A stretch of 64,000 nt of DNA from Chloroflexi bacterium UBA6077 (GTDB taxonomy: Bacteria; Chloroflexota; UBA6077), in the NCBI GenBank assembly GCA_002436065.1, contig DIXP01000035.1, positions 52,747-116,746 on the forward strand, read 5' to 3'. The notes under the pieces were generated by a model. That model was not told the origin of the DNA. It saw nothing but the letters and a program-made list of their open reading frames with translations, and did not search any database. Of this stretch, positions 30,627 through 40,237 are shown piece after piece; the stretch's first letter is position 1; each line of letters starts with the position of its first letter. Both the position numbers and the translations under genes were made by a program.

Positions 30627-32126
30627 ATGGCCGTCGCTCGGCGGGTTGCAGGCGCTTTCAATCTGGTCAACATAGTCGCGGTGCCCCTCCTATTCGTCGG
30701 TGGCATCTGGCTGTCCAGGTTGCTGTCTGCTCCACGGTTCGGAGTAGCGCTGGTCGCGATCACCCTGTTAATGACCCTGCCTCTAGCGATGGTGCTGATC
30801 TCCAGACCAAAGTTCGGGGTAGCCCTTCTATTCGTTCTGTCCATGGTGATCATTGAGATCAAGCGGTTTTCGTGGCAGACGGAGGTCGGACTGGTCATAG
30901 AGTTCCTGGAGGGGATGCTGGCCATCGGGCTACTAACCTCGATGATTGCGCGGAGGGATCTCCATCGGCTGGGATCTCCCCTGACCTTGCCGGTGCTGAT
31001 CTACGTGTTGTACCAGGTCCTCCAGGCACTCCACCCCAACCTGCCCTCGGTGTTCAACATCCTCTACGCGCTGCGGGACCCAATCAATTTCGCCGTGCCC
31101 TTCTTTGCCGCTGTATACCTGATCAGGGACAAGACACAGTTGAGGTTCTTCCTGGGGATGTGGATGCTGCTAGCAGTGGCCATCGCCCTATATGGCCTGA
31201 AGCAGAACTTCCTGGGACTGAGCAACTGGGAGGCCGCGTGGCTCTCCATCAGCCGAACTCACATTATCTATGACAAGGTGCGCATCTTCTCGATGCTCGG
31301 GAGCGCCGACGCCCTTGGGATGCATATGGCAGTGTCGATAGTGCTGGCTCTCGGCCTCGCCTTTTCCACAAGAAGCCGGCTGGTGAGGTATGGGTGCATA
31401 GCGACGGTTCCGCTGTTCGTCGTAGTCGACCTCTATACCCTGACGAGGGGCGCCTACTCGGCTGTCCTGGTAGGTGTACTGGTGCTGGCAGTGATCACCA
31501 GGAGTCGCCTACTGCTCGTGGGCCTGCTTCTGGCTGCTGTCCTCGCCGTGGGCTGGTACCAGGTCAATCAGGGGAGCATGTTGGCCAACAGGGTGATGAC
31601 GATGTTCTCTCCCGAGGAGGACGAGTCCTTCGCCGTGCGCCAGAGCTACATCGATGAGTATCTGCCGGTCATCGCTGAGAACCCCTTCGGCTTTGGACCG
31701 GCGACCTCGGGTCGACAGGGCTGGGTGTTGCTGGAGTGGGCAGGGGTGGACCCCTCGCTGGTGGAAAGCCTCGCGGGTGTCCCCGCTGACAACTACTACT
31801 TCCGCATAGCCCTGGAGAACGGCTGGGTTGGGCTGCTGCTATTCATGGTCCTGCTGGCCGTCGTGATCTCTCACGGCTTGAGGGTGTTCTACTCAGCAAA
31901 GGATCCCCTGGTCCGGTGGACTGCCGCGTCGCTGGTCGCGGCCTACGTTGCGATGGCTGTGGCCAGCGTGTCCAACAACTACTTCTCCCACGTGCAGTTG
32001 AAGCTATTCTTCTGGTTCTCGATAGGTGTGCTGGCAAATCTTCCTAAGATCGAGCAGGCGGCAGGGGAATCCGATCAGGTGAAGGAGAGTGCTCCACGCC
32101 TGCTGCCGAGAATGGGTGGCTGGTGA
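30627..32126 (+). CDS. O-antigen ligase/polymerase-like membrane protein (Wzy type)
   Basis: A 499-residue protein with about twelve hydrophobic helices and a large extracytoplasmic loop (~315-385) of the Wzy_C/O-antigen ligase family: SFAVRQSYIDEYLPVI, NPFGFGPATSG and PADNYYFRIALENGWVGL. It would polymerise lipid-linked repeat units outside the membrane. It starts 1 base after the co-polymerase stop and its stop overlaps the next ATG (TGATG), so the three genes are translationally coupled. Ligase versus polymerase cannot be decided from sequence; co-polymerase linkage favours polymerase. Confidence 0.87.
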   Translation: MAVARRVAGAFNLVNIVAVPLLFVGGIWLSRLLSAPRFGVALVAITLLMTLPLAMVLISRPKFGVALLFVLSMVIIEIKRFSWQTEVGLVIEFLEGMLAIGLLTSMIARRDLHRLGSPLTLPVLIYVLYQVLQALHPNLPSVFNILYALRDPINFAVPFFAAVYLIRDKTQLRFFLGMWMLLAVAIALYGLKQNFLGLSNWEAAWLSISRTHIIYDKVRIFSMLGSADALGMHMAVSIVLALGLAFSTRSRLVRYGCIATVPLFVVVDLYTLTRGAYSAVLVGVLVLAVITRSRLLLVGLLLAAVLAVGWYQVNQGSMLANRVMTMFSPEEDESFAVRQSYIDEYLPVIAENPFGFGPATSGRQGWVLLEWAGVDPSLVESLAGVPADNYYFRIALENGWVGLLLFMVLLAVVISHGLRVFYSAKDPLVRWTAASLVAAYVAMAVASVSNNYFSHVQLKLFFWFSIGVLANLPKIEQAAGESDQVKESAPRLLPRMGGW

Positions 32127-33364
32127 TGGACGGACTGTTGGCAATTCCGTTGTTTGTCCTGCAACTGTATGCCTTTGCCTATCTGGCCTATCTCTGGATC
32201 CCAGCCTTAGCTGCGGCGGTCAAATGGAGACGGCCGGCCGAACCCACTACCCTTCTTAAGGAGGAGAGCAGCTTTGCCATCCTGGTCTCCGCTCATAACG
32301 AGGAGGCAGTGATCGGCGCCCTACTGTGGAGCCTGGCTCTTCAGCAGTACCCGGCGGATAAGCGCCGTGTGTTCGTGGTAGCCAACAACTGCACCGATTC
32401 GACCGCCACCATCGTAAGAAGTACGAGATTCGCCGCCTGCCTGGAGAGAACGGGTGGAGACCTGGCGACGAAAGGAGCGGCTCTGAGCTGGCTGTGGCAG
32501 AGGATATCAGCCGATGCTGCGGATTGCGACCGCGTTCTGATCCTGGACGCCGACAATCTGGTTCCTCCGGACTTTCTTCAGGAGATGAACCGCCTCTTCG
32601 ACCGGGGCTACCGGGTAGTGCAGTCAGCTCGCTGCGCGAAGAACGCCGGGGATAGCTGGGCCAGCGAACTGGACGCCATATCCGAGGTACTGTGGAACAA
32701 CCTGGACCAGGCGGGACGGATGGGACTGGGCATGTCGGCGATCATCGCGGGTTCAGGAACTGCGTTCGACCGCGCCACATTTGAGGGGCTGGTGGGTTCT
32801 GGAATAAGGGGACTCTGTGAAGACGTGGAGTGGCAGGCCCGCCTGATGCTGGGGGGCATAAGGGTCGGTTATGCAGCTAGAGCTAAGGTGTATGACGAGA
32901 AGACCAGGAAGGCTGGCCAGTTGGGTCGCCAGAGGAAGCGTTGGGTGGCGGGAATGGCCCTCACGGCCCGCCACTATGGCTTCCGATTGCTCGGTTCTGG
33001 GTTGCGATCCCGGGATGTCCATCGGCTCTTCGCCGGTTTCGCGGCGACCAAACCACCTCGATCGATACTGCTTCTCTTGATGGCAGGACTGGGGTTAACC
33101 GGCATCCTGTTTCCTGACTTGCCTGGGCTACTACCGTGGACGGTGTGGTTTGCTGCCCTCGCCAGCTTTGTGGCCTACGTGCTGCTGGGAATGGTGCTGG
33201 CTGGGGCTCGTTTGCGTTCCTATGTCGCCCTTGCCTATGCCCCGCTGTTCATCTGCATGATGGCCGGAGCCACGCTATTTGGGGCGCTGCGGGCCTCCCG
33301 ACAGGAGTGGGTTCCCACGGCGCACGAGCGAGGCGTCACCATCGATCAGGTGCATGGTAGATAG
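32126..33364 (+). CDS. Membrane GT2 glycosyltransferase, processive-like
   Basis: A 412-residue GT2 enzyme with an N-terminal helix (~5-30) and two or three C-terminal helices (~305-395). Visible motifs are VSAHNEEAVI, VANNCTDST, ILDADN (DAD), CEDVEWQARL and QRKRW, which fits the QxxRW motif of cellulose/chitin/hyaluronan-type synthases. It could make a homopolymer stretch or add one sugar; the motif favours chain extension. The ATG at 32126 overlaps the upstream stop; GTG 32123 is also in frame. Confidence 0.87.
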   Translation: MDGLLAIPLFVLQLYAFAYLAYLWIPALAAAVKWRRPAEPTTLLKEESSFAILVSAHNEEAVIGALLWSLALQQYPADKRRVFVVANNCTDSTATIVRSTRFAACLERTGGDLATKGAALSWLWQRISADAADCDRVLILDADNLVPPDFLQEMNRLFDRGYRVVQSARCAKNAGDSWASELDAISEVLWNNLDQAGRMGLGMSAIIAGSGTAFDRATFEGLVGSGIRGLCEDVEWQARLMLGGIRVGYAARAKVYDEKTRKAGQLGRQRKRWVAGMALTARHYGFRLLGSGLRSRDVHRLFAGFAATKPPRSILLLLMAGLGLTGILFPDLPGLLPWTVWFAALASFVAYVLLGMVLAGARLRSYVALAYAPLFICMMAGATLFGALRASRQEWVPTAHERGVTIDQVHGR

Positions 33365-33376
33365 GAGGGACACTTG

Positions 33377-34342
33377 ATGCAGCAAGCTAGAGAAAGGGTA
33401 CGGTGTTTCGATGGTGGCCCCGTCAGCCTGGTGGTCCCAACCTACAACCGTGCCGAACAGTTGGACCGGGTACTGGCTTCCTACCTCGATCAAAGGGCTG
33501 CGAGAGAGGTTGTTGTCGTCGACAACGGCAGTGTCGACGGCACCCAGGATCTATTGAGGGAGCGGGCCCGGCAGTCATCTATCCTTCGCATCGTTCGGCT
33601 TCCCGTTAACCAGGGGCAAGCAGGAGCCCGGAACGCTGGCGCCGAAGCTGCCACGGGCGACTACCTGTTCTATGGAGAGGATGACTATGAACTCACGCCG
33701 GGGCAGGTTACCACTCTGCTGGAGCATCTAGAGTCCTCTGGCGCCGACATGATCGCTGGCCGGCGCATAAATGTGTTGCCGGGGGAGAGCCACCAGGCGG
33801 CGCTGCTGAGGGTTCAGCGCTACACGGATCCGGTGATCGAGCGATGGGCGATGGTGGGAAACCACCACATTGACACCGGTGTCGACGTGCCGGTGCCGTT
33901 GCTGGATGCTTGTGCGCTGATCCGCAGAGATGTTTTCCGCCGCGTTTCCTTCGATCGAGGCTTCAGGGGCAACGGCTGGCGCGAGGAGACCGATTTCCAG
34001 ATTGGGGCGTTGAAGGCAGGCTTTCGATTGGCGCACTGCCCCCACACCCTGGGCTTCCACACCCCCGGTGGAGTTGGCAAGGCTCGTGGCGGGTCCAGGA
34101 GCCGTAGCCGCTGGAACTATGAACTCTGGGTTGTGCGCAATAACGCGAGGTTTCTCCGAAAGCACTGGGAATTCCTGCGCACCACCGACAGCGGGCTGAG
34201 CGTTGCGCCTTCCCTGGCGCTGACGGTGTTGCTGCAGGCCGTGCTGAGGCTGGGACGCGGCGCGAAGAAGTGCACTCGGCTGTCACATGGCCATGGCGCG
34301 GGTGTCCCTGCCTCTCGGCTCCCCGAGGGCGCTCATGAATAG
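33377..34342 (+). CDS. Glycosyltransferase family 2
   Basis: A 321-residue soluble GT2 enzyme: LVVPTYNRAEQL, VVVDNGSVDGT, the metal-site region FYGEDDYEL, and a later acidic segment GNGWREETDFQIG. Donor and acceptor are unknown. The ATG at 33377 has AGGAGGG at 6 bases; TTG 33374 is in frame. The gene ends 8 bases inside the next one, and a Lys/Arg-rich C-terminus (LGRGAKKCTRLSHGHG) may bind the membrane. Confidence 0.87.
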   Translation: MQQARERVRCFDGGPVSLVVPTYNRAEQLDRVLASYLDQRAAREVVVVDNGSVDGTQDLLRERARQSSILRIVRLPVNQGQAGARNAGAEAATGDYLFYGEDDYELTPGQVTTLLEHLESSGADMIAGRRINVLPGESHQAALLRVQRYTDPVIERWAMVGNHHIDTGVDVPVPLLDACALIRRDVFRRVSFDRGFRGNGWREETDFQIGALKAGFRLAHCPHTLGFHTPGGVGKARGGSRSRSRWNYELWVVRNNARFLRKHWEFLRTTDSGLSVAPSLALTVLLQAVLRLGRGAKKCTRLSHGHGAGVPASRLPEGAHE

Positions 34343-36614
34343 AGAGTGCGTCCGATTGCCAGGCGCCGACCGCTCGCTGCAGTTGGGCGACGCCTACCCA
34401 TCCTCGACAAGTAGGATGATCGTCGGCCAGGAGATCGTCTGTGTCTCGGTTATGGACTGGGACTGGCCCTTCTGGACCAGTCGGCAGCATCTGATGTCCC
34501 AGTTCGCACGTCAGAACCGGGTCCTGTTCGTGGACCCGCCTCTTACTTTCGCTAGTGACTACCTGGGGGCAGGACATGACGATCGGCTGAGGAGGAAACT
34601 GACCGCTTGGGCGAAGAACGGTGGACTGAGCAGGCGCGGGGAGAGGTTGCTACTTTGGAGTCCTCCGCCAGCCCTCCCTTTCAACCGGGTCCGCAGCCGA
34701 GTGTTGTTCGAGAAGCTGTTGGCCTTCAATCAGGAGGTCTTTCGCATGTGCCTGCGACGGACCCTGGCAAGGCTTGAGTTCCAGAGCCCTGTGCTATGGG
34801 TGTCCTTCAACGTCTACTTCGGCGACGCCGTCGTCGGCCGCCTCGGCGAGAGGCTGTCGGTCTACCACTGCACCGACGAGATAACGGGCTTTCCCGGCTA
34901 CTCGCCCTATATTGGGGAGATCGAAGGGAGGCTGGCGGGCAACTGTGACCTGGTTCTGACCTCCTCGGAGGTGCTCAGGGAGTCCAAGGCAACTTTCAAC
35001 GCCCACAGCTATTTCGTGCCCAATGCGGCAGACGTTGACCTCTTTCGCCAGGCTTTGTCTCAGGATGGGACAGAGCCCGAGGATCTGATAGGCCTGCCTA
35101 GCCCTCGAGCCGGCTTCATCGGCCAGGTCGAGTACAGGTTCGACTGTGAGCTGTTGCGGCACGTGGCGGAGGCATTGCCTGGATGGAGCTTCATCCTGAT
35201 AGGACCAGTGCAGGAAGGAAACCATGAGGTAGACAGGCTCAGGGGACTGCCCAATGTACACTTCCTGGGGTTGAAGAGGCGCGAGAGTCTCCCCGCTTAC
35301 CTGGCCCATATGGATGTGGCACTCATTCCTTACAAGATCAATCGGCTGACCCAGGGAATATACCCCTTGAAGTTGCACGAGTACCTGGCTGCGGGCAAGC
35401 CCGTGGTCGCTACGCCCATCCCATCCCTGCGGGCCAGTCCTGGCTTTCTGTATTTGGCAGAGGATGGTCCCAGTTTCGTGCAGGCCATCTTGCAGGCGAA
35501 GGAAAGCGACAATCTGGCCGCGCGGTGCTCGCGAAGCGACTCCGCGGCAGACCATAGCTGGGCTGCCAGGGCCGGAGAGATCTCTCAGCTCGTGGCAAGG
35601 GCATTGCGCAAGAAAGAAAATGATCTTGCCTCCATCAGACCGGCTAAGGCCGACATCCCCGTGGCTGGATCGCTTCCGAAGATCCAGGGGGGCAGCAGTA
35701 CTCTCTGGAGTGGAGTCCAAGTGAGGGTTGAATCAGCCATGTCCGAGGTGAGCCATGACTGTCGCCTGCCTCTCGGCGTGTTCATGCGACAGGGAAGGGA
35801 TCTGTACACTCGCCATGGCGACCCCTTGAAGCGACTCGCCTATCGAGTCCTAGGCGATCTCAACATCCACCGGAGAATGCGAGCTGGCCATGTTGTGGCA
35901 TCGCTGCTCGGCTCCTCTGTCAGTGCAGGGCGGATCCTGGATGCCGGATGCGGTGAGGGTGCTTGCGCGGTGACCCTGGCACGGGAGCTGAAGGGATGCC
36001 GTGTGATTGGAGTGGACCTACTGGAGAGTAGTATCGCCTCTTGCCAGGTGATGGCCGATAGCCTTCAACTCCGAAACCTGGCCTTCGAACAGGCGGACGT
36101 GCGCGATTTGCCCTACGAAGAGAGCTTCGATGCGGCGGTGTGCGTGGACGTGTTGGAGCATGTGTGGGAGGACGAGCGTGTACTGGAGAGCCTCAACAGG
36201 GCTTTGAAGCCCGGGGGGCTCCTGGTGATTCACGTGCCGCTGCGCCATCAAATGCAGAAGCGGGTCATCCCCACTTTCAAGAGACACAGTGTTACCGGCC
36301 ACGTCCGGGACGAGTACTCGCGAGAGGAGATTCTCAACAAGGTGAGAGCGGCCGGATTTGTGGTCACCGGCCTAAGGAGAACCTTTGGGGGGGGTGGAGA
36401 GCTGGCCTTTGAACTGAACGCGCTGTTTACCGGGGTTCCGGTGCTGGGAGTCGTGGCCGCTGCCCTCACCTATCCGGTGGCACTCACCCTTGCTTACCGG
36501 GAGTTGAGGGGACGATCGAGGTGTGAAGGCAACTCTTTCCTGGTGACAGCCAGGAAGCCGTCAGCACGGGTAGCATCCAGCAATGGGCTGCGTGGCCCAA
36601 TGGAGGCAGGATGA
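34335..36614 (+). CDS. Glycosyltransferase (GT4-like) fused to SAM methyltransferase
   Basis: A 759-residue two-domain protein. The N-terminal ~430 residues form a GT-B glycosyltransferase (VCVSVMDWDWPFWTSRQHLM, then KLHEYLAAGKPVVATPIPSL as the donor-binding region). After a linker, ~510-740 form a class I methyltransferase with ILDAGCGEGACAVTLA, VDLLESSI and the DAAVCVDVLEHV motif 4. It may add a sugar and methylate it or the growing chain. The ATG at 34335 has GAGGG upstream and overlaps the previous gene by 8 bases. No stop or frameshift separates the domains, so the fusion appears real. Confidence 0.85.
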   Translation: MNRECVRLPGADRSLQLGDAYPSSTSRMIVGQEIVCVSVMDWDWPFWTSRQHLMSQFARQNRVLFVDPPLTFASDYLGAGHDDRLRRKLTAWAKNGGLSRRGERLLLWSPPPALPFNRVRSRVLFEKLLAFNQEVFRMCLRRTLARLEFQSPVLWVSFNVYFGDAVVGRLGERLSVYHCTDEITGFPGYSPYIGEIEGRLAGNCDLVLTSSEVLRESKATFNAHSYFVPNAADVDLFRQALSQDGTEPEDLIGLPSPRAGFIGQVEYRFDCELLRHVAEALPGWSFILIGPVQEGNHEVDRLRGLPNVHFLGLKRRESLPAYLAHMDVALIPYKINRLTQGIYPLKLHEYLAAGKPVVATPIPSLRASPGFLYLAEDGPSFVQAILQAKESDNLAARCSRSDSAADHSWAARAGEISQLVARALRKKENDLASIRPAKADIPVAGSLPKIQGGSSTLWSGVQVRVESAMSEVSHDCRLPLGVFMRQGRDLYTRHGDPLKRLAYRVLGDLNIHRRMRAGHVVASLLGSSVSAGRILDAGCGEGACAVTLARELKGCRVIGVDLLESSIASCQVMADSLQLRNLAFEQADVRDLPYEESFDAAVCVDVLEHVWEDERVLESLNRALKPGGLLVIHVPLRHQMQKRVIPTFKRHSVTGHVRDEYSREEILNKVRAAGFVVTGLRRTFGGGGELAFELNALFTGVPVLGVVAAALTYPVALTLAYRELRGRSRCEGNSFLVTARKPSARVASSNGLRGPMEAG

Positions 36615-38152
36615 ATCTCTCGACCAAGATCGTCCGCAACACCGCGGCCAACTATGGTGGGAATCTGCTGGGTCTCGTCGTTGGCTTCCTGCTCACCCCA
36701 TTTCTGATCCGATCGTTGGGAGATTCCAATTATGGTGCCTGGGTGCTTGTCGGCTCCATCAGCAGCTACTTCTGGATGTTCGACTTCGGGTTGGGAGCGT
36801 CGGTCATCAAGTTCGTCTCGGAACTGAAGGCGAAGGGCGAGCAGGAGCGGCTGAACCGCATGGTGGCCAATTCCTTCGCATTGCTGGCCGCCGTCGGGGT
36901 AGTCGCTGCCGTGGGTTGCCTGGTTCTGGTCCAGTTGGTGGAAGCTCTCTTCCCACTGCCTCCGCAGCTGCTTCCAGACGTCAAGGCGATGATCTATATA
37001 ACCGGGGTATCGCTCCTGGTGTCTTTTCCCTTTGGAGTCTTTGGGGGAGTGCTGCGGGGTTACCAGCGTTACGACCTGGTCAATGCCGTCGGCGCTGCAT
37101 CTGTCGTCATCAATGCCCTCATGTCCCTCGCTGTGGTCTACTTTGGACTGGGGTTGGTGGGCTTGTCCGTGGTCGGATTGCTGACCAACGTGATCGTGGC
37201 GGCCGGCAGACTGACCATGGCGAGACGAGTCGATCCAGACCTGCGGTTGGGCATCGGAATGGTGAGCACCCAAGTCGTTAAGGAGATCGGCAGCTTCAGC
37301 CTGTGGGTGTTCGTCATAAACGTGGCTGTTCAGGTGGTGTACCGGACGGCCCCCATCATCATTACGGTAGTGTTGGATGTGGCGATGGTGACCCCCTACT
37401 CCATAGCAAACGGATTGGCGCAGTACGTCAAGCGTGGCGTTGATCCGATCCTGGCGGTTCTGTTGCCGGCCTACACTGAGTTGAGCGCGGCGGACGATAC
37501 GACCCGAGTACAGAGTCTGTTGGTGGATGGTTCACGAATCGTGGGGGCGATGTCGCTGCCTATGGTGATGCTGCTGTTCCTGCTGGGGAAGCCTTTCATT
37601 ACCCTATGGGTTGGGCCGCAGTACGAGATCGCCTACCCCCTGCTCTGTCTTCTTTCGGTGCCGCTTTTCTTCAGCTTCCTCATATCCACAGGCGACAAGT
37701 TGCTGTGGGCCAAGGGCAAGATCAAGGTCAACTCCTTCGTTGCCATGGCCGATAGCTCCCTCAACCTGCTGTTGAGCGTCTTGCTGACTAGTAGCTTCGG
37801 CGTGGTGGGAGTCGGATTGGCCACGCTCATCTCGGTGCTAACAACCAACGGTCTCGTACTGTTGCCCTACATCTGCAGAGAGGCCGGAGTGCCGGTCTCA
37901 CGCTATCTGAGCGAGGTGGTGAAACCGATCCTGGTGCCGGCGTTTCCCAGCGCCGGGTTGGCAGCAATAGCGATCCAGTTCATCGGAGCCGGCAGCTATT
38001 TGCACATGATGGTGGTTGGCGCGGTTTGCGTCGCAAGCTACTGGGGGGTCTTCCTGTTGCTGAGTCGTCATGAGGAGAAGATGCGATGGATGTTCGTAGT
38101 TCGATCGGCACTGATACAGACCAAGGCTCACAGGGTGGACAGTACGGCATGA
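36611..38152 (+). CDS. Polysaccharide flippase (Wzx/MATE-like)
   Basis: A 513-residue membrane protein with about fourteen predicted helices, beginning IVRNTAANYGGNLLGLVVGF as usual for the oligosaccharide flippase (Wzx, MurJ/MATE superfamily). It would flip lipid-linked EPS units to the outer face for the Wzy-like protein. It overlaps the GT4-methyltransferase gene (ATGA) and the next GT2 gene, so it belongs to the coupled operon. Confidence 0.9.
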   Translation: MNLSTKIVRNTAANYGGNLLGLVVGFLLTPFLIRSLGDSNYGAWVLVGSISSYFWMFDFGLGASVIKFVSELKAKGEQERLNRMVANSFALLAAVGVVAAVGCLVLVQLVEALFPLPPQLLPDVKAMIYITGVSLLVSFPFGVFGGVLRGYQRYDLVNAVGAASVVINALMSLAVVYFGLGLVGLSVVGLLTNVIVAAGRLTMARRVDPDLRLGIGMVSTQVVKEIGSFSLWVFVINVAVQVVYRTAPIIITVVLDVAMVTPYSIANGLAQYVKRGVDPILAVLLPAYTELSAADDTTRVQSLLVDGSRIVGAMSLPMVMLLFLLGKPFITLWVGPQYEIAYPLLCLLSVPLFFSFLISTGDKLLWAKGKIKVNSFVAMADSSLNLLLSVLLTSSFGVVGVGLATLISVLTTNGLVLLPYICREAGVPVSRYLSEVVKPILVPAFPSAGLAAIAIQFIGAGSYLHMMVVGAVCVASYWGVFLLLSRHEEKMRWMFVVRSALIQTKAHRVDSTA

Positions 38153-39057
38153 TCACCGTGGGAGTGGCCGCCTACAATGCGGCGACGGTGATACCTAAGC
38201 TGCTCGACTCGTTGTTGGCGCAGGACTTCCCGTGGGATCGGATGGAGATCGTCGTGGCCGATAACGGGTCCATCGATAACACTACGGACGTTGTTCGAAG
38301 ATACATGTCGCGAGGACCCGTTAGGTTGGTACAAGCTGCCCATCGCCGGGGGCCTTCGGTGGCACGCAATGCTGTGGTTGCGGCTGCCCGGGGAGAGATC
38401 ATCGCCTTCATCGATAGCGACTGTATTGCCCATACTGAGTGGCTGGCGGAGATTGAAGCAGGGTTCGCGGATCCGACGGTTGGGTGTGTGGCCGGGTCCA
38501 TACTAGCTGCGGAGCCAAAAACGGCTGTGGAGAGGTACTACGCAAGGCGCGGGATCCTGAGCCAGGAACACGTGTTGAGCCATTCATTCCTCCCCTATGC
38601 GCAGACTGCCAACGCCGCCTTTCGCAAGGAGGTCTTCGATCGCATCGGCCTGTTCGACGAGGAGTTGATAACCGCGGAGGATTCCGATGTGCTGTGGCGA
38701 ATGCAGCTGGAAACAGGGTTCCGGCTGTGTTATCGGCCGGAGGCTGTGGCGTGGCATCGCCATCGCAGCACTACCGCTGGGCTGTGGCGGCAGACCATTG
38801 GGTGGGGGATCGGGGACGCTATCCTGTACAAGAAGTACCGCCGGCATCTTCGGAGGGATCCCTGGAGAAGACTCCTTTGGCAATACCGCCGGATTCTCGG
38901 GCTTGCCAGCCTCTCTCTTCGTCGCTGGGTTGCGGTGAAGCTCCAGTGGAGCAGCGTGGAGTTGTTGGAGGATGCCTATCTAAGCCTCCTCTTCAATGGA
39001 GGGCTACGGTTGGGCCGGCTGAAGGGCTCCCTTGCCAGCCGGGTCTTCTACCCCTGA
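38149..39057 (+). CDS. Glycosyltransferase family 2
   Basis: A 302-residue GT2 enzyme: VGVAAYNAATVI, VVADNGSIDNT, FIDSDC (DSD metal site), GLFDEELITAEDSDVLWRM. A basic patch (~225-260) may contact the membrane. I prefer ATG 38149, which overlaps the flippase stop (ATGA) and begins right at the family start; ATG 38086 would add 21 unconserved residues inside the flippase gene. Substrates unknown. Confidence 0.87.
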   Translation: MITVGVAAYNAATVIPKLLDSLLAQDFPWDRMEIVVADNGSIDNTTDVVRRYMSRGPVRLVQAAHRRGPSVARNAVVAAARGEIIAFIDSDCIAHTEWLAEIEAGFADPTVGCVAGSILAAEPKTAVERYYARRGILSQEHVLSHSFLPYAQTANAAFRKEVFDRIGLFDEELITAEDSDVLWRMQLETGFRLCYRPEAVAWHRHRSTTAGLWRQTIGWGIGDAILYKKYRRHLRRDPWRRLLWQYRRILGLASLSLRRWVAVKLQWSSVELLEDAYLSLLFNGGLRLGRLKGSLASRVFYP

Positions 39058-39133
39058 CTGCTCCTGTTTCGACGTGGTGGTCCGCCAAGGTGGTCTGCAA
39101 AGGTAGTGCAGGGCGTGCTGCTCTGCCCGTCTC

Positions 39134-40183
39134 ATGAACAGCCTCTCATCCCCCCTACGTCTGCCTTCAGGCTGCATTCAACTCCTTGAAGCAGAATCTC
39201 AAGGGACGTTCAGGCTGGACTTGGGCGATGTTAGGAGGATCCGCTTGGTCCTGATTACCGCGGCGATCTGCACGGCGGGCGAGAGGAGTACGCTGGAGGG
39301 CAGCCTTCGTACCCTGGTAGCACAGGAGGGTGCGCTATCGGAGTTCGAGGTGCTGGTGGTGGACAACAGCCGTGAGGACAAGGGTTTCGTGTCCGGTGTA
39401 TCGTCTGCCGTTGCCCGGGATACTGGGGTGCCGGTGCGCTGCGTGCGGGAGCTCCAGGTGGGGCTGGGCTTCGCGCGGAACGCGGCCATCGCTGCCGCCG
39501 GGGGTGAGGTTGTTGCCTTCCTGGACGACGATGTCGTGGTAGATCCGCACTGGGCTACCGAACTGGCTACGGCCTACAGGGAGACGGACGCCGCGGCCGT
39601 CGGCGGCAAGATAGAGGCTATTTGGGGGGCTCCTCGTCCCCCCTGGCTGGGCGACGAGCTGTTGGGCTATCTGAGCATCCTGGATTACGGGCCCGAGCGG
39701 ACCTGGTGCACCAACCCGGGTTATCCCTTTGGGGCCAACATCTCCTTCAGAAAAGAGACGCTGCTGGAGTTGGGTGGTTTCGCGACCTCCCTGGGAGGGG
39801 GTGGAGCGCCCACCTATCTGATGGATGAGATCGATGTGTGCCGTCGATTGGAGAGGGCAGGGGGACACATCCTCTATGCCCCGACGGTGAAGGTGGGGCA
39901 CATCGTGCCGCCCTCTCGCCTGACCAGGGCCTTCTTCATGAATCGGGCGGTATTCCTGGGGAGGACCACGGCTCGCATGGGGTGTGGCGGGAGCGTCCTC
40001 TCGAGGCAGAGGCTGCTAAAGGGGTTGCCTGCGGCAACTTGGAGGGTGGCCGCCCATGGGGGCAGATGCCTCTGGTTCACCGTTACACGCAGGGAGCGGC
40101 AATTAGCCTCAGAGGGACGCCACCTTGCCTGGAATTTGGGATGGATGTGGGAGACCATCCTGCTGGCGGGCAGGGGGCATTGA
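39134..40183 (+). CDS. Glycosyltransferase family 2
   Basis: A 349-residue GT2 enzyme with LVLITAAICTAGERSTL, VVDNSREDKG, FLDDDVVVDPHWATEL (DDD metal site) and PTYLMDEIDVCRRLERAGG. The ~38 residues before the catalytic domain are not conserved. A later ATG is not available in frame at a better position, so the start is uncertain. It is separated from its neighbours by 76 and 54 bp, the loosest spacing in this operon, and no promoter is visible in those gaps. Confidence 0.83.
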   Translation: MNSLSSPLRLPSGCIQLLEAESQGTFRLDLGDVRRIRLVLITAAICTAGERSTLEGSLRTLVAQEGALSEFEVLVVDNSREDKGFVSGVSSAVARDTGVPVRCVRELQVGLGFARNAAIAAAGGEVVAFLDDDVVVDPHWATELATAYRETDAAAVGGKIEAIWGAPRPPWLGDELLGYLSILDYGPERTWCTNPGYPFGANISFRKETLLELGGFATSLGGGGAPTYLMDEIDVCRRLERAGGHILYAPTVKVGHIVPPSRLTRAFFMNRAVFLGRTTARMGCGGSVLSRQRLLKGLPAATWRVAAHGGRCLWFTVTRRERQLASEGRHLAWNLGWMWETILLAGRGH

Positions 40184-40237
40184 TGGGCATCGGCTAAGGC
40201 CGTCGCCGCTGAACTTGGGATACGGGGGACTAACGGC

